A stretch of DNA of 64,000 nt from Candidatus Phosphoribacter baldrii (GCA_016704565.1 JADIZV010000003.1:62001-126000), one strand, 5' to 3'; positions 8,313-16,725 are shown, counted from the first letter of the stretch. Notes: generated by a model from the letters alone, not told the origin. Numbers and translations are program-made.

Positions 8313-9034
8313 GGCATACCCACTGGCGGGGGTGACCCGGGCGGCGGGTGCGCGTCCCACCGATATCCGACTCCCCAGACAGTCGCAATCCGTTGCGGGG
8401 CAGCGGGATCCGGCTCGACCTTCTCACGCAGCCGCCGGACGTGCACGGTGACGGTGGACTCGTCGCCGTACTCCCAGCCCCACACCTGGCGCAGCAGGTC
8501 GGTCCGCGAGAACGCCTGGCCGGGGTGTCGAAGCAGGTGGATGAGCAAGTCGAGCTCGCGGGTGGTCAGCGCCAGGGGTATGCCGCCCCGAGTCACCGTG
8601 CGTGCCCGCGGGTCGACCCGCAGGTCACCGTCGAGCAGGACATCGGCGTCCGTGACCCGAGCCGGCGGCACCGCCGCTCGGCGCAGGATCGACTGGACCC
8701 GCAGGACGAGCTCGCGGGCGGAGAACGGTTTGGTGACGTAGTCGTCAGCCCCGACCTCAAGCCCCAGGACCCGGTCGCTTTCCTCGCCGCGGGCGGTGAG
8801 CAGGACGACGGGCAGGTTGCCGCGTTCGGCGCGCAGTCGGCGCATCACCTCAAGGCCGTCCAGGCCGGGGAGCATGAGGTCGAGGACGACGACATCCGGA
8901 GGTGTATGCCGGGCCCGGTCGAGCGCGTCCATCCCGTCGGCAGCCTCGTCGACCGTCAGCCCGGCCCGGGCCAGGTAGCCGGCGACGACCTCACGGACCG
9001 TGGGGTCGTCGTCGACGACGAGAACATGCGCCAT
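8309..9034 (-). CDS. OmpR/PhoB-family response regulator
   Basis: Two-domain regulator of 241 residues: a receiver with VDDDP and the phospho-acceptor Asp in VVVLDLMLPG, then a winged-helix DNA-binding domain ending GVGYRW. It should be phosphorylated by the kinase at 7293-8312, whose start codon overlaps its stop. The frame is open further upstream. ATG at 9034 is chosen because the receiver begins there and a -10 box lies 7 bases upstream. Confidence 0.93.
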   Translation of the reverse strand: MAHVLVVDDDPTVREVVAGYLARAGLTVDEAADGMDALDRARHTPPDVVVLDLMLPGLDGLEVMRRLRAERGNLPVVLLTARGEESDRVLGLEVGADDYVTKPFSARELVLRVQSILRRAAVPPARVTDADVLLDGDLRVDPRARTVTRGGIPLALTTRELDLLIHLLRHPGQAFSRTDLLRQVWGWEYGDESTVTVHVRRLREKVEPDPAAPQRIATVWGVGYRWDAHPPPGSPPPVGMP

Positions 9035-9047
9035 GCCGATCAGGGTA
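9035..9047 (-). promoter_or_regulatory. Response regulator leaderless promoter (-10 TACCCT)
   Basis: TACCCT on the minus strand (9042-9047) ends 7 bases before the regulator ATG, and would drive the regulator/kinase operon. Confidence 0.45.
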
Positions 9048-9116
9048 GGTCCGCGGCTTGGCAGCCGACCGCCAGGAATCCTTAGGGTTCGGTGACGATG
9101 GGACGGGCTGGGGAGG

Positions 9117-9320
9117 TTACTGCGGGGGGCCGTCGATGAGGAAGACCTCCTCGACGGACCGCGCGAACAGGCGGGCCAGCCGGATCGCGAGGGGAAGTGA
9201 GGGGTCGTACTTGCCCGTCTCGATGGCGTTGACGGTCTGGCGGGACACTCCGAGCAGCTCGCCGAGGGCACCTTGGCTCAGTCCCCGTTGCGCTCGGAGC
9301 TCGCGAACGACGTTATGCAC
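9117..9320 (-). CDS. Small XRE-family transcriptional regulator
   Basis: 67-residue helix-turn-helix protein consisting almost only of the DNA-binding domain: LRAQRGLSQGALGELLGVSRQ is a standard XRE fold with SRQTVNAIETGKYDPS as recognition region. It resembles the small YozG-type regulators usually paired with a membrane protein. The start is GTG at 9320; its frame overlaps the membrane protein stop by 8 bases, so the pair is coupled. It probably binds the doubled GTCAAG-N4-CTTGAC element in front of the operon and represses it. Confidence 0.88.
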   Translation of the reverse strand: MHNVVRELRAQRGLSQGALGELLGVSRQTVNAIETGKYDPSLPLAIRLARLFARSVEEVFLIDGPPQ

Positions 9321-9714
9321 CGCTACCGCCCCGGCGGACCTGGACCCGGTTGGCGATCGCCCAGACAATGCACATCGCGACGAGTCGCCACTCGGCGCCC
9401 GCGAACTCCAGCGATCCAGCGCCGAGCCGATACAACAGCAAGCCCAGGTCGATCGCGATCGCTGTGAGGCCCACCCACGCCAGACCGCGGTCGAACATGA
9501 CGCGTTCGCGCTCATCGAGCGGCTCGCCGATGTCGAGCCGAGTGGTGTCGCCAAAACGGCCCCGGCGGGCGGAGCGGATCACCAGGAGGGCGCCGACGAC
9601 CGCGCCACCAAGGACGAGGCTGGTGCGCCAATTGCCATGTGCTGCTGCCCAGATGGACCCCAGCGCGAGGACGGACAGGATGACCTTGTTGGGTGTGGAG
9701 AGCTGTGTTGTCAT
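9313..9714 (-). CDS. Four-helix membrane protein of unknown function
   Basis: 133 residues with about four hydrophobic helices (VILSVLALGSIWAAA, LVLGGAVVGALLVI, VGLTAIAIDLGLLLY, LVAMCIVWAIA) and a charged cytoplasmic loop containing ERERVMFDRG. Proteins of this type are commonly encoded just before small XRE regulators. The function is not known; a sensor or anti-regulator role is an inference from the pairing. ATG at 9714 is 6 bases from a strong -10 box, so the message is probably leaderless. Confidence 0.75.
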   Translation of the reverse strand: MTTQLSTPNKVILSVLALGSIWAAAHGNWRTSLVLGGAVVGALLVIRSARRGRFGDTTRLDIGEPLDERERVMFDRGLAWVGLTAIAIDLGLLLYRLGAGSLEFAGAEWRLVAMCIVWAIANRVQVRRGGSGA

Positions 9715-9720
9715 GCGTCC

Positions 9721-9760
9721 AAAGTATGTCAAGTCTCCTTGACTGTCAAGGACGCTTGAC
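9721..9760 (-). promoter_or_regulatory. Strong promoter with two operator palindromes
   Basis: On the minus strand TTGACA (9744-9749), a 17-base spacer and TACTTT (9721-9726) form a near-consensus promoter ending 6 bases before ATG 9714. Two copies of GTCAAG-N4-CTTGAC (9728-9743 and 9745-9760), separated by one base, cover the -35 and spacer. The arrangement fits repression by the dimeric XRE protein of the same operon. The outer repeat touches the ctaA stop codon. Confidence 0.75.
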
Positions 9761-10749
9761 TATCTTCGTGAGGCCGACTTCGGGGAGGCGGTTCGCGAAA
9801 CAACTCCCGCAGACACGGGGTTGCGGTAGAGGTTGAGCGTCCCGTAGGTCAAGGCCACGGCGAGCAGGGCAGCGAAGAGCATGTGGGCCAGCACGAGAAG
9901 GATTGGGAGCCCGGTGAAGAACTGGACGTAGCCCACGACGCCTTGAAGCAGGCTGATGTGCAGCACCGAGGTCCATGAGCGGCGCAGCCGGGCGAGCTCG
10001 GGCTCGGTGCCGACGACGTCCGGCCCCCCGGCCCGGGCCAGGCGGACCGCGACGAGCACGGCGACAAGCAGACCAAGGAAAAGCATGACGACGTCGGCAT
10101 GGATCCACGACACCGTGCGGGGATCGAAACCGGTCCGCGCCGGAGTGTCTGCGTCGCCGGAGTGCGGACCCGACCCCGTGACCACGGTGCCGAGGACGAG
10201 CACGAGCATCCCCACGGCATACGTAAGCCAGGCAAGGCGCGCCGTGATGGCCGGGACGAGCAGGGTGCGCGTGCGAGCGTCGACGTCGTTGCCGTCCTCG
10301 GCGCCGCGCAGCATCGCGGTGGCGATTGCGACCAGGACGATCGTGGCGAGGAAGTGGAAGGCGACGATCACGGGGTTGAGGCCGGTCCAGACGGTGATGC
10401 CGCCCACGACCGCCTCGATGAGGATCCCGACGATCATGGCCCAGCCGAGCAGGTGCAGCTGACGACGGTGCGGCAGCAGGGTCGTCACCGCCCAGAGAGC
10501 CAGCACTGCGATGACGATGAGCACGCCGGTGAGGGTGCGGTTGCCGAACTCGATGAACTTGTGGAAACCCTCCGCCTGCGCCGCGATCGGGGTCAGCGAA
10601 CCCTGCGCACAGGTCGGCCAGTCGGGGCACCCGAGCCCGCTGCCGGTGAGCCGGACGATGCCGCCGGTGACGATGATGAGGACTTCGGCAACGACGTTCG
10701 CCACGAGGATGGGTCGTAGCCAGGACGGTTTACAGACGGGAAGTGCCAC
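9760..10749 (-). CDS. ctaA: Heme A synthase
   Basis: Oxidises heme O to heme A in the membrane for aa3-type oxidase. The 329-residue COX15/CtaA protein has about eight helices, the N-terminal GGIVRLTGSGLGCPDWP signature, and conserved histidines in FHKFIEFGNRTLTG, VAFHFLATI, SWIHADVVM and LAHMLFAALL. The Cys in GCPDWP and another in PTCAQG lie on the first extracytoplasmic loop. GTG at 10749 is preceded by a -10 box 7 bases upstream. It separates panBC from the XRE/membrane pair and is divergent from panB. Confidence 0.95.
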   Translation of the reverse strand: MALPVCKPSWLRPILVANVVAEVLIIVTGGIVRLTGSGLGCPDWPTCAQGSLTPIAAQAEGFHKFIEFGNRTLTGVLIVIAVLALWAVTTLLPHRRQLHLLGWAMIVGILIEAVVGGITVWTGLNPVIVAFHFLATIVLVAIATAMLRGAEDGNDVDARTRTLLVPAITARLAWLTYAVGMLVLVLGTVVTGSGPHSGDADTPARTGFDPRTVSWIHADVVMLFLGLLVAVLVAVRLARAGGPDVVGTEPELARLRRSWTSVLHISLLQGVVGYVQFFTGLPILLVLAHMLFAALLAVALTYGTLNLYRNPVSAGVVSRTASPKSASRR

Positions 10750-10762
10750 GTGCCCCAGCGTA
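10750..10762 (-). promoter_or_regulatory. ctaA leaderless promoter (-10 TACGCT)
   Basis: TACGCT (10757-10762, minus strand) ends 7 bases before the ctaA GTG. Its first bases are the end of an octamer copy (CGGCATAC), so the iterated motif supplies part of the promoter. Confidence 0.45.
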
Positions 10763-10812
10763 TGCCGCCAGGCAGGGGCTCACGTGCGGGGGTCGGCGCG
10801 GGGAGCGGCCAC

Positions 10813-10824
10813 TACGGTGGTGTC
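10813..10824 (+). promoter_or_regulatory. panB leaderless promoter (-10 TACGGT)
   Basis: TACGGT at 10813-10818 ends exactly 6 bases before GTG 10825. This sets the panB start and predicts a leaderless panBC message. Confidence 0.5.
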
Positions 10825-11649
10825 GTGGGGTATCTGGATGACGAGAAGTGGGCCAAGGCCTGGACGGTTCCGGCCCTGGCCGAGGCCAAGGCCGCCGGTC
10901 GCAAACTGGCCATGCTCACGGCATACGACGCGAGTTTCGCGCGCGTGCTGGACCGGCACGGGGTCGACCTGGTCCTGGTCGGGGACTCCCTCGGGATGGT
11001 CGTGCGTGGCCTCGCCTCGACAATCCCGGTGACGGTGGGTGACATCGCCTACCACACGGCGGCGGTGGCGTCCGGGCTGTCGCGGGCACTGCTGGTCTCC
11101 GACCTGCCGTTCCTGGCCGACGCGACCCCTGAACGGGCCCTGGACGCCTCCCAGCAGCTTGCCGCTGCCGGAGCCCAGATGGTCAAACTTGAGGGCGCGG
11201 GGCACAAGCTCGAGACGATCCGCTTCCTCACCGAACGCGAGATCCCCGTCTGCGCGCACTTGGGGTTGACCCCGCAGTCGGTGCTTCGGCTCGGTGGCTA
11301 CAAGGTGCAGGGGCGCGAGGAGCGGGCCGCCGCCCGCCTGCACGAGGACTCCGTGGCCGTGGCCGAGGCGGGTGCCAGCATGCTCGTCCTGGAGTGTGTG
11401 CCGTCCGCGGTCGCCGCCTCGGTCACCGCGACGACGCCCATCCCGACGATCGGGATCGGCGCCGGACCCGGCTGCGACGGGCAGGTGCTCGTCCTGCATG
11501 ACATGCTCGGCCTGGACACCGGGCACCGGGCCCCGAAGTTCGTCAAGGACTTCCTCGCCGAGGGTGGTTCTGTGGCCGGAGCGGTGGCGGCATACTGTGC
11601 CGCGGTCCGCGACGGGAGCTTCCCCGACGCCGCGCACGCCTACCAGTGA
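10825..11649 (+). CDS. panB: 3-methyl-2-oxobutanoate hydroxymethyltransferase
   Basis: First committed step of pantothenate synthesis: methylene-THF plus ketoisovalerate gives ketopantoate. 274 residues, the family length, with LTAYDASFARVLD, VGDSLGMVV (metal site), AGAQMVKLEGAG, AHLGLTPQSV and GIGAGPGCDGQVLVLHDMLG. The frame is open to 10750, but the -10 box and homology place the start at GTG 10825. panC follows after 10 bases. Confidence 0.96.
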   Translation: MGYLDDEKWAKAWTVPALAEAKAAGRKLAMLTAYDASFARVLDRHGVDLVLVGDSLGMVVRGLASTIPVTVGDIAYHTAAVASGLSRALLVSDLPFLADATPERALDASQQLAAAGAQMVKLEGAGHKLETIRFLTEREIPVCAHLGLTPQSVLRLGGYKVQGREERAAARLHEDSVAVAEAGASMLVLECVPSAVAASVTATTPIPTIGIGAGPGCDGQVLVLHDMLGLDTGHRAPKFVKDFLAEGGSVAGAVAAYCAAVRDGSFPDAAHAYQ

Positions 11650-11659
11650 GGGGCCTCCC

Positions 11660-12526
11660 GTGATCGACACCATCACCGACCTGCCTGCGCTGCGCCGACA
11701 CATCCTCGAATGGCGCCGGGCCGGGTTGCGGATCGGGTTCGTGCCGACGATGGGCAACCTCCACGAGGGGCACTACTCACTCGTGGAGCTCGCCCGGGCG
11801 CACTCAGACCGGGTGATCTCCAGCGTGTTCGTCAACCCGACGCAGTTCGGCCCGAGCGAGGACTTCACCCGCTATCCGCGCACGCCGGAAGCGGACATGA
11901 CCGGGCTTGCGGCCGCTGGGTGTGACGCCTTGTGGCTGCCGACGGTCGAGGGCATGTATCCGTTCGGCGTCGAGCTCGCGTCCAACATCCGGCTGCCCGG
12001 GGTCGCGGACGTGCTCGAAGGGGTGCACCGCCCGGGGCACTTCGACGGGGTCTGCACGGTCGTCGCCCGGTTGTTCAACCAGGTGCAGCCGGACGTGGCC
12101 GCCTTCGGCAAGAAGGACTTTCAGCAACTCGCGGTCATCCAGCAGATGGTGATCGACCTGGCCTACCCGTTGGAGCTGCTGCGAGGCGAGATCGTCCGTG
12201 AGGCCGACGGGTTGGCGATGAGCTCGCGCAACCAATACCTCTCGGCGCAGGAGCGGGCCACCGCGACGGTGATCCACCGGACGCTGCGGGGGATGCGCGA
12301 CGCGACCCTGGCCGGGACGTCCCGGCTGGTCGTCGAGGCGCAGGCCGGGCTGGCGTTGGCCGAGGCGGGGTTCGACGTCGACTACGCCGCGGTCCGCACG
12401 CCCGACCTCGCCGAGCCGTCGGCGTCATCCGAGGCGTATGCCGCCCCCGGACCCCGGGTGGCGCTCATCGCGGCTCGGTTGGGCCGGACCCGGCTCATCG
12501 ACAACATCGAGTTCGACCTGCGCTGA
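11660..12526 (+). CDS. panC: Pantoate-beta-alanine ligase (pantothenate synthetase)
   Basis: Joins pantoate and beta-alanine using ATP to give pantothenate. The 288 residues carry the nucleotidyltransferase motif PTMGNLHEGHYSLV, FVNPTQFGPSEDF, the KKDFQQLAVI segment and MSSRNQYLS. GTG at 11660 is preceded by a GAGGGG ribosome-binding site inside the 10-base gap after panB. The C-terminus ends with LGRTRLIDNIEF, as usual. An Ala-rich insert near SASSEAYAAPGP is family-variable. Confidence 0.96.
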   Translation: MIDTITDLPALRRHILEWRRAGLRIGFVPTMGNLHEGHYSLVELARAHSDRVISSVFVNPTQFGPSEDFTRYPRTPEADMTGLAAAGCDALWLPTVEGMYPFGVELASNIRLPGVADVLEGVHRPGHFDGVCTVVARLFNQVQPDVAAFGKKDFQQLAVIQQMVIDLAYPLELLRGEIVREADGLAMSSRNQYLSAQERATATVIHRTLRGMRDATLAGTSRLVVEAQAGLALAEAGFDVDYAAVRTPDLAEPSASSEAYAAPGPRVALIAARLGRTRLIDNIEFDLR

Positions 12527-12574
12527 CCTCGTGCCCGCTGGTCGGAGGCCGGATGCCCGCGGGTCCGCGTGCCC

Positions 12575-12642
12575 GGCGAGGGCGTGACGGTGTGCGCCGG
12601 AGGGCGTGAACACCCCCTTAGCCGCACTCCGTCACGCTCGCT
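12575..12642. terminator. Possible hairpin between panC and the ABC exporter
   Basis: CGTGACGG (12583-12590) pairs with CCGTCACG (12629-12636), flanked by partly matching GCGAG/CTCGC arms, in the 156-base gap between convergent panC and the exporter. The loop is long, so this is a weak call. The rest of the gap holds nothing else recognisable. Confidence 0.3.
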
Positions 12643-12682
12643 GCTGGGGCGACACGGCGGCGGGCTTCTCCACCGCGAGGTG

Positions 12683-13459
12683 TCAGTCCGACCAGCGGAA
12701 GGTCCGGCTGGCCAGGCCCGTGGCGATCGCGCCCCACACCAGCAGGACCACGAAAGCACCGATGGAGAAGGTGCCCGTGGCGAGGGCAGCTCGGAGCCCG
12801 TCCCCGAGAGCGGCCGAGGGCAGTATGCCGGCCACGCCGGTCAGCGCCTCGGGCAGCTGGGTCCGGGGCACGATCACCCCGCCCAGGACGAGGAACAGCA
12901 CCCAGAGGAGGTTAGCCAGCGCCAGGACGCCTTCGGCGCGGACCAGACCGGCCAGCAGGAGGGCGAGAGCGACGAAAGCCCAGGTGCCCGCGAGGAGGAA
13001 CGGGACGGCATACAGCAGGCCGACCGGGACCGGACGCCAAGCGAGAGCGACTCCGACGCCCCCAATGACCAGCCATTGGAGCACCTCGACGCCCAGCGTG
13101 GCGGCGGCCTTGCCCCAGAGCAGCCCATCGCGGCCCAGGGGAGTGGTGCCGAGGAGGCGGAGCACGGCATACCGGCGATCGAAGCCCGTGGCGATGGCTT
13201 GCGCGGTGAACGCAGCCGAGATGACGCAGAGGGCGAGGACGCCAGGGACGGCAAGGTCGATCCGGCGCCCGTCACCCAGGGACGGGGCGGTGCTCAGCGC
13301 GAGCCCAACGAGCGCGCCGAGCGGGAGAACGAGAGAGACAAGCAGTTGCTCGCCGTTAGCCAGAAGGGTGGTCAGTTCGAAGCGAGCCTGGGCCAGCACC
13401 CGGGCTCGAGCGGGAGCTGGGGCCGGGCCCGATCGGGGCGGGAGCGCGGGCGCGGTCAT
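12683..13459 (-). CDS. ABC-2 type transporter permease
   Basis: Membrane half of an ABC exporter: 258 residues with about six hydrophobic helices after a Pro/Ala-rich N-terminus, including VSLVLPLGALVGLAL, VPGVLALCVISAAFTA and LLWVLFLVLGGVIVPR. Its ATG overlaps the ATPase stop (ATGA), so the two subunits are made together. An ABC-2 exporter stands near ctaA and suf in other actinobacteria; the substrate is unknown. Confidence 0.88.
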   Translation of the reverse strand: MTAPALPPRSGPAPAPARARVLAQARFELTTLLANGEQLLVSLVLPLGALVGLALSTAPSLGDGRRIDLAVPGVLALCVISAAFTAQAIATGFDRRYAVLRLLGTTPLGRDGLLWGKAAATLGVEVLQWLVIGGVGVALAWRPVPVGLLYAVPFLLAGTWAFVALALLLAGLVRAEGVLALANLLWVLFLVLGGVIVPRTQLPEALTGVAGILPSAALGDGLRAALATGTFSIGAFVVLLVWGAIATGLASRTFRWSD

Positions 13460-14166
13460 GACTGCGCCTTGCGGGTGAGGGCGAAGTAGACCTGTTCGAG
13501 GCTGCTCGAGCCGACGACGTCGGCGGGTGTGCCTTCGGCCGCGGTGCGTCCGTCGGCGAGGACGACCAGGTGCGTGGCCAAGGTTTGGGCCTCCTCGAAC
13601 GAATGCGTGGTGACGACGAGGGTCGCGCCGTCGGCCTGCACCTCGCGCAGCAGGTCGTAGACGTCCAGCCGTCCGTGTGGGTCGAGCCCCGCCGTGGGTT
13701 CGTCGAGGAAGACCACCTCTGGGCGACCGACCAGCGCCGCCGCGAGCGCGACCCGCTGCTTCTGCCCGCCGGACAGGCGCCGGACCGTCGTCCTGGCGAA
13801 GCTGTCGATCCCCAGCCGGGCCGCGAGCCCCGCCACCGGGGCGGGGTGGGCATAGAACGAGGCCAGATGGTGCAGGAGGGTGAGCGGCTTGCTGCCGTTG
13901 GGCAGACCCCCCGCCTGCAACATGACCCCGACGCGGGCCCGGTGGTCCGGCGACGCAAGCCACGGCTCGGTGTCCAAGACCCGGACCGAGCCCCCGTCGG
14001 GTCGTTGCAGTCCAACGGCGCACTCGACGGCCGTGGTCTTACCGGCCCCGTTGGGCCCCAGGACGATGGTGATCGACCCTTGCGGCGCTGACCAGGTCAT
14101 CCCGTCACACGCTGGCACCGTCCCGAACCGGCGCGTGAGTTCGGCGATCTGGACGGCAGCTTTCAC
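13456..14166 (-). CDS. ABC transporter ATP-binding protein
   Basis: 236-residue ATPase subunit of the exporter. Walker A LGPNGAGKTTAVE, Q-loop VGVMLQAGGLP, signature RRLSGGQKQRVAL, Walker B VVFLDEPTAGLDP and the H-loop TTHSFEEA are all intact. The start is GTG at 14166, 7 bases after a -10 box; the longer open frame runs through the promoter and terminator. Translationally coupled to the permease. Confidence 0.94.
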   Translation of the reverse strand: MKAAVQIAELTRRFGTVPACDGMTWSAPQGSITIVLGPNGAGKTTAVECAVGLQRPDGGSVRVLDTEPWLASPDHRARVGVMLQAGGLPNGSKPLTLLHHLASFYAHPAPVAGLAARLGIDSFARTTVRRLSGGQKQRVALAAALVGRPEVVFLDEPTAGLDPHGRLDVYDLLREVQADGATLVVTTHSFEEAQTLATHLVVLADGRTAAEGTPADVVGSSSLEQVYFALTRKAQS

Positions 14167-14179
14167 GCGGGGAAGTCTA
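14167..14179 (-). promoter_or_regulatory. ABC exporter leaderless promoter (-10 TAGACT)
   Basis: TAGACT on the minus strand (14174-14179) ends 7 bases before GTG 14166. Confidence 0.45.
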
Positions 14180-14209
14180 TGAGGCGACGACTGGGCCCCG
14201 AACAACGGC

Positions 14210-14245
14210 GCAGCCGCCCCTGCCGTTGGTGGCGGGGGCGGCTGC
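14210..14245 (-). terminator. Hairpin downstream of the secreted protein gene
   Basis: GCAGCCGCCCC (14210-14220) pairs perfectly with GGGGCGGCTGC (14235-14245) around a 14-base loop, between the stop of the secreted protein gene and the exporter promoter. No T-run follows, as is common in high-GC actinobacteria. Confidence 0.55.
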
Positions 14246-14267
14246 TGCGGCCGCGGGATGAGTGCGG

Positions 14268-14729
14268 TCACTTGCTGAACTGCTGCTCCGGCGAGTCCTC
14301 CCAGGCCGTCCACGGCGAGGTGACCCCGTTGCTGCTGACCCGGAACGAGACGTGCTGGTACATCTCCTCGTCGCCGATCTCGGTGTCGGGCAAGGAGTTC
14401 TCCAGCCACATGGTGACCGAGTCCGCGGTCGCGAAGTAGCGCGAGCGGTTGGAGGTCGTGATGTGGTCGTCGGCGTTGATGCTGTCGGCCTCGTGCACGT
14501 GCTGCTCGACCTCGATGGTGCGGCCAGCATCACAGGTGACCGTCATGTTGTAGCGGATGACCTTGACGCCGGCCGAGTTGAAGTGATCGAAGACCGGCCG
14601 GAGCGGCGAGACCGTGCAACCGCTGGAGGTGGTCGAGGCCTGGGCCGTGCCGACTGCGACGAGGGGCAGAACCATGGCGACCAGGGCGGTCGCGAAGGCG
14701 CGACGCGACCGGCGGGGAGAGATGGACAT
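14268..14729 (-). CDS. Small secreted protein of unknown function
   Basis: 153 residues with a Sec-type signal peptide: positively charged SPRRSRRAF, a hydrophobic stretch ALVAMVLPLVAVG and cleavage after TAQA. The mature part has only two cysteines (SSGCTVS and VTCDAG), likely a disulfide, and is mostly predicted beta, rich in polar and aromatic residues. ATG at 14729 has a good AGGAAG ribosome-binding site. I do not recognise the family. It stands alone between hairpins, so it is probably a single transcription unit. Confidence 0.7.
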   Translation of the reverse strand: MSISPRRSRRAFATALVAMVLPLVAVGTAQASTTSSGCTVSPLRPVFDHFNSAGVKVIRYNMTVTCDAGRTIEVEQHVHEADSINADDHITTSNRSRYFATADSVTMWLENSLPDTEIGDEEMYQHVSFRVSSNGVTSPWTAWEDSPEQQFSK

Positions 14730-14829
14730 CAGTGCTTCCTTTCGGTGAGGGCCGTCGGAGGGTTCCGTCGGCTGCCTCAACGGTCCCGTCTGAGAGGCGC
14801 CTCCGCGTCTGGCTGGGGGCCGATCCTGC

Positions 14830-14850
14830 GCGTATGCCTCGCGGCATACG
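14830..14850. repeat. Octamer inverted pair upstream of the secreted protein gene
   Basis: CGTATGCC and GGCATACG face each other with a 4-base centre (TCGC), a perfect 8-bp stem. It lies in the 159-base gap after the NarL regulator and before the secreted protein gene promoter region, where it may terminate or separate transcripts. GAGGCGCCTC just upstream is a separate short palindrome. Confidence 0.6.
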
Positions 14851-14888
14851 AGGCGGTCGACGGCGCCCTGCGCGGGCGTGACGCTGCG

Positions 14889-15560
14889 TCAACCGGAGAC
14901 GGTCACCAGGCCGCGGGCGTAGGCCAGCGCGATGGCCTGGGAACGGTCCCGGGACCCGGTCTTGTGCAGGATCCGGGACACGTGGGTCTTGATAGTCCCC
15001 TCGCCCACCCACAGCCGCTCGGCAAGTTCGGAGTTGGTCAGGCCGTGGGCCATGAGGGCCAGGACCTCGCGCTCGCGCTCGGTGAGCCCGGCGAGGGCGC
15101 TCGGCGCGGTCACGGCCGGACGTGGAGTGCTGCGCAACGCCGCGACCACTGAGCCCGCGACGGCGGGGTCGAGCCAGGTGTCACCGGCCGCGAGGCGCCG
15201 AACCGCTTCGGCGAGGTCGCGCGGTGCCGCGCTCTTGAGCAGGTAACCGTCGGCTCCCGCGTGCAGGGCCCGCTGGACATCGGGATCCTCCCGGAAGGTC
15301 GTGAGCACGAGCACCCTGATGTCACCCCATCGAAGACGCAGAGCCTCGGTGAGGCCGATGCCGTCGAGACCCGGCATCCGCAGGTCGGTGACGACGATGT
15401 CCGGCAAATCGTCCGCCCGGACCGAGTCGAGCCAGGCGAGGGCGGATGCACCGTCGGCGACGGAGCCGACCACTCGCAGGTCGGGGGCGGCCTCGAGGAG
15501 CATGACGATTCCGGATCGCGTGAGGTCCTCGTCGTCGACGACGAGGACCCGCACCGTCAT
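14889..15560 (-). CDS. NarL/LuxR-family response regulator
   Basis: 223 residues: a receiver with VVDDEDL and phospho-acceptor Asp in IVVTDLRMPGLDG, then a LuxR-type helix-turn-helix LTEREREVLALMAHG with GTIKTHVSRIL. Its ATG overlaps the kinase stop (ATGA). The target genes are not evident; the small secreted protein downstream is a neighbour on the same strand. Confidence 0.93.
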   Translation of the reverse strand: MTVRVLVVDDEDLTRSGIVMLLEAAPDLRVVGSVADGASALAWLDSVRADDLPDIVVTDLRMPGLDGIGLTEALRLRWGDIRVLVLTTFREDPDVQRALHAGADGYLLKSAAPRDLAEAVRRLAAGDTWLDPAVAGSVVAALRSTPRPAVTAPSALAGLTEREREVLALMAHGLTNSELAERLWVGEGTIKTHVSRILHKTGSRDRSQAIALAYARGLVTVSG

Positions 15561-16723
15561 CGGCCGGCTCCCACGGGCTGGGGCACGGCCAGTTCGAGGG
15601 CGAACCGGTTGCCGTCGGCCCGCCAGGTGAGCCTGCCGCCGACGAGGGCGGCACGCTCGCGCAGGCTGGCAAGTCCGACCCCGCCGCCGGTCAACCCGGC
15701 TGCAGGGGTGTTCCCGGCGGAGGGCCACGGCCGCTGGGGGTTGCTGATCCTCACGTGCGCGCCGCGATCCCCGATCTCGATGGCCACAGCGCACCGCGCG
15801 TGGGCCGGCGCGTGCTTCAACGCGTTGGTCAGCCCCTCCTGGACGACCCGGACGACCGTGGCCTCGATGCGGGGATCGAGCACCGCCGCGGGGTCGACCC
15901 GCTGGGTCAGATGGACCCGCAGGCCGGCGGCCCGGACGATCTCGACCAGGTCGGACACCTCAGCGAGATGCGGGCCCGGAGCGGGCGACGCATCCGCGGC
16001 GCCGGGTTCGCAGCGCAAGTCACCGACGACCCGACGCAGCTCGAGCAGGCTGCGCTCCGCACTGGTCTGGATGGCGGCCAGGCTCGGGGCGGTCAGACCC
16101 CCCGAGGTCGCGCCGATGGCCCTGGCTCCGGCCGCCTGCAGGTGGATGGCGGTCAGGGCGGCACAGACCCCGTCGTGCAGGTCGCGCGCGATCCGCAGGC
16201 GTTCGTCGGCCAGCTCTCGGTCGGCGCGGGAGGAGATGAGCTCGCCGGCGGTCCGGGCCCGCGCAACGACCTGACGGTGCCTCGCCCCGGCAACCCAGAT
16301 CGCCGCGACGAGGGCCGTCCACAGAAGCAGCAGGGTGGCGGTCGACCGCACCGGATCACTGGTCAGCCGAGCCGAGGCATAGCTGTGCGAGAGCAGCCCG
16401 GCTCCCAGCCAGGCCAGCAGCGCCCCCGTATGCCGCGTCCGCGGCCGGGACGACATGGCATACGTCGCGAGAAGGAGCCCCGCGAACGGCTGCCACTTCG
16501 GCACCATGGTGCTCACGAGGGCCAGGGTGCTGTGGAGCGCCAAGACCACCTGGGGTCGGGTCCCCAGCGCCCAGAGGCTTTGATAGGCCACGACCGTGAC
16601 CACGGGGGGAAGCCACCCAGGGACGTGGTCGCCCGAAGCCGTGGTGACATCGCCGCCCCAAACGAGCAAGTCGACGGCGATGGCTAGGGTGACGGCGGCG
16701 AGGCGTCCAGGGAGGGTGACCAT
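15557..16723 (-). CDS. NarL-type sensor histidine kinase
   Basis: 388-residue membrane kinase. About five to six hydrophobic segments occupy the first 165 residues, followed by a HisKA_3 dimerisation domain with RIARDLHDGVCAALTAIH (phospho-acceptor His) and an ATPase domain with VVQEGLTNALKHA and GGGVGLASLRERA. Start ATG 16723 lies 3 bases past the stop of the upstream small gene. It is translationally coupled to its regulator. Confidence 0.9.
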   Translation of the reverse strand: MVTLPGRLAAVTLAIAVDLLVWGGDVTTASGDHVPGWLPPVVTVVAYQSLWALGTRPQVVLALHSTLALVSTMVPKWQPFAGLLLATYAMSSRPRTRHTGALLAWLGAGLLSHSYASARLTSDPVRSTATLLLLWTALVAAIWVAGARHRQVVARARTAGELISSRADRELADERLRIARDLHDGVCAALTAIHLQAAGARAIGATSGGLTAPSLAAIQTSAERSLLELRRVVGDLRCEPGAADASPAPGPHLAEVSDLVEIVRAAGLRVHLTQRVDPAAVLDPRIEATVVRVVQEGLTNALKHAPAHARCAVAIEIGDRGAHVRISNPQRPWPSAGNTPAAGLTGGGVGLASLRERAALVGGRLTWRADGNRFALELAVPQPVGAGR

Positions 16724-16725
16724 GG

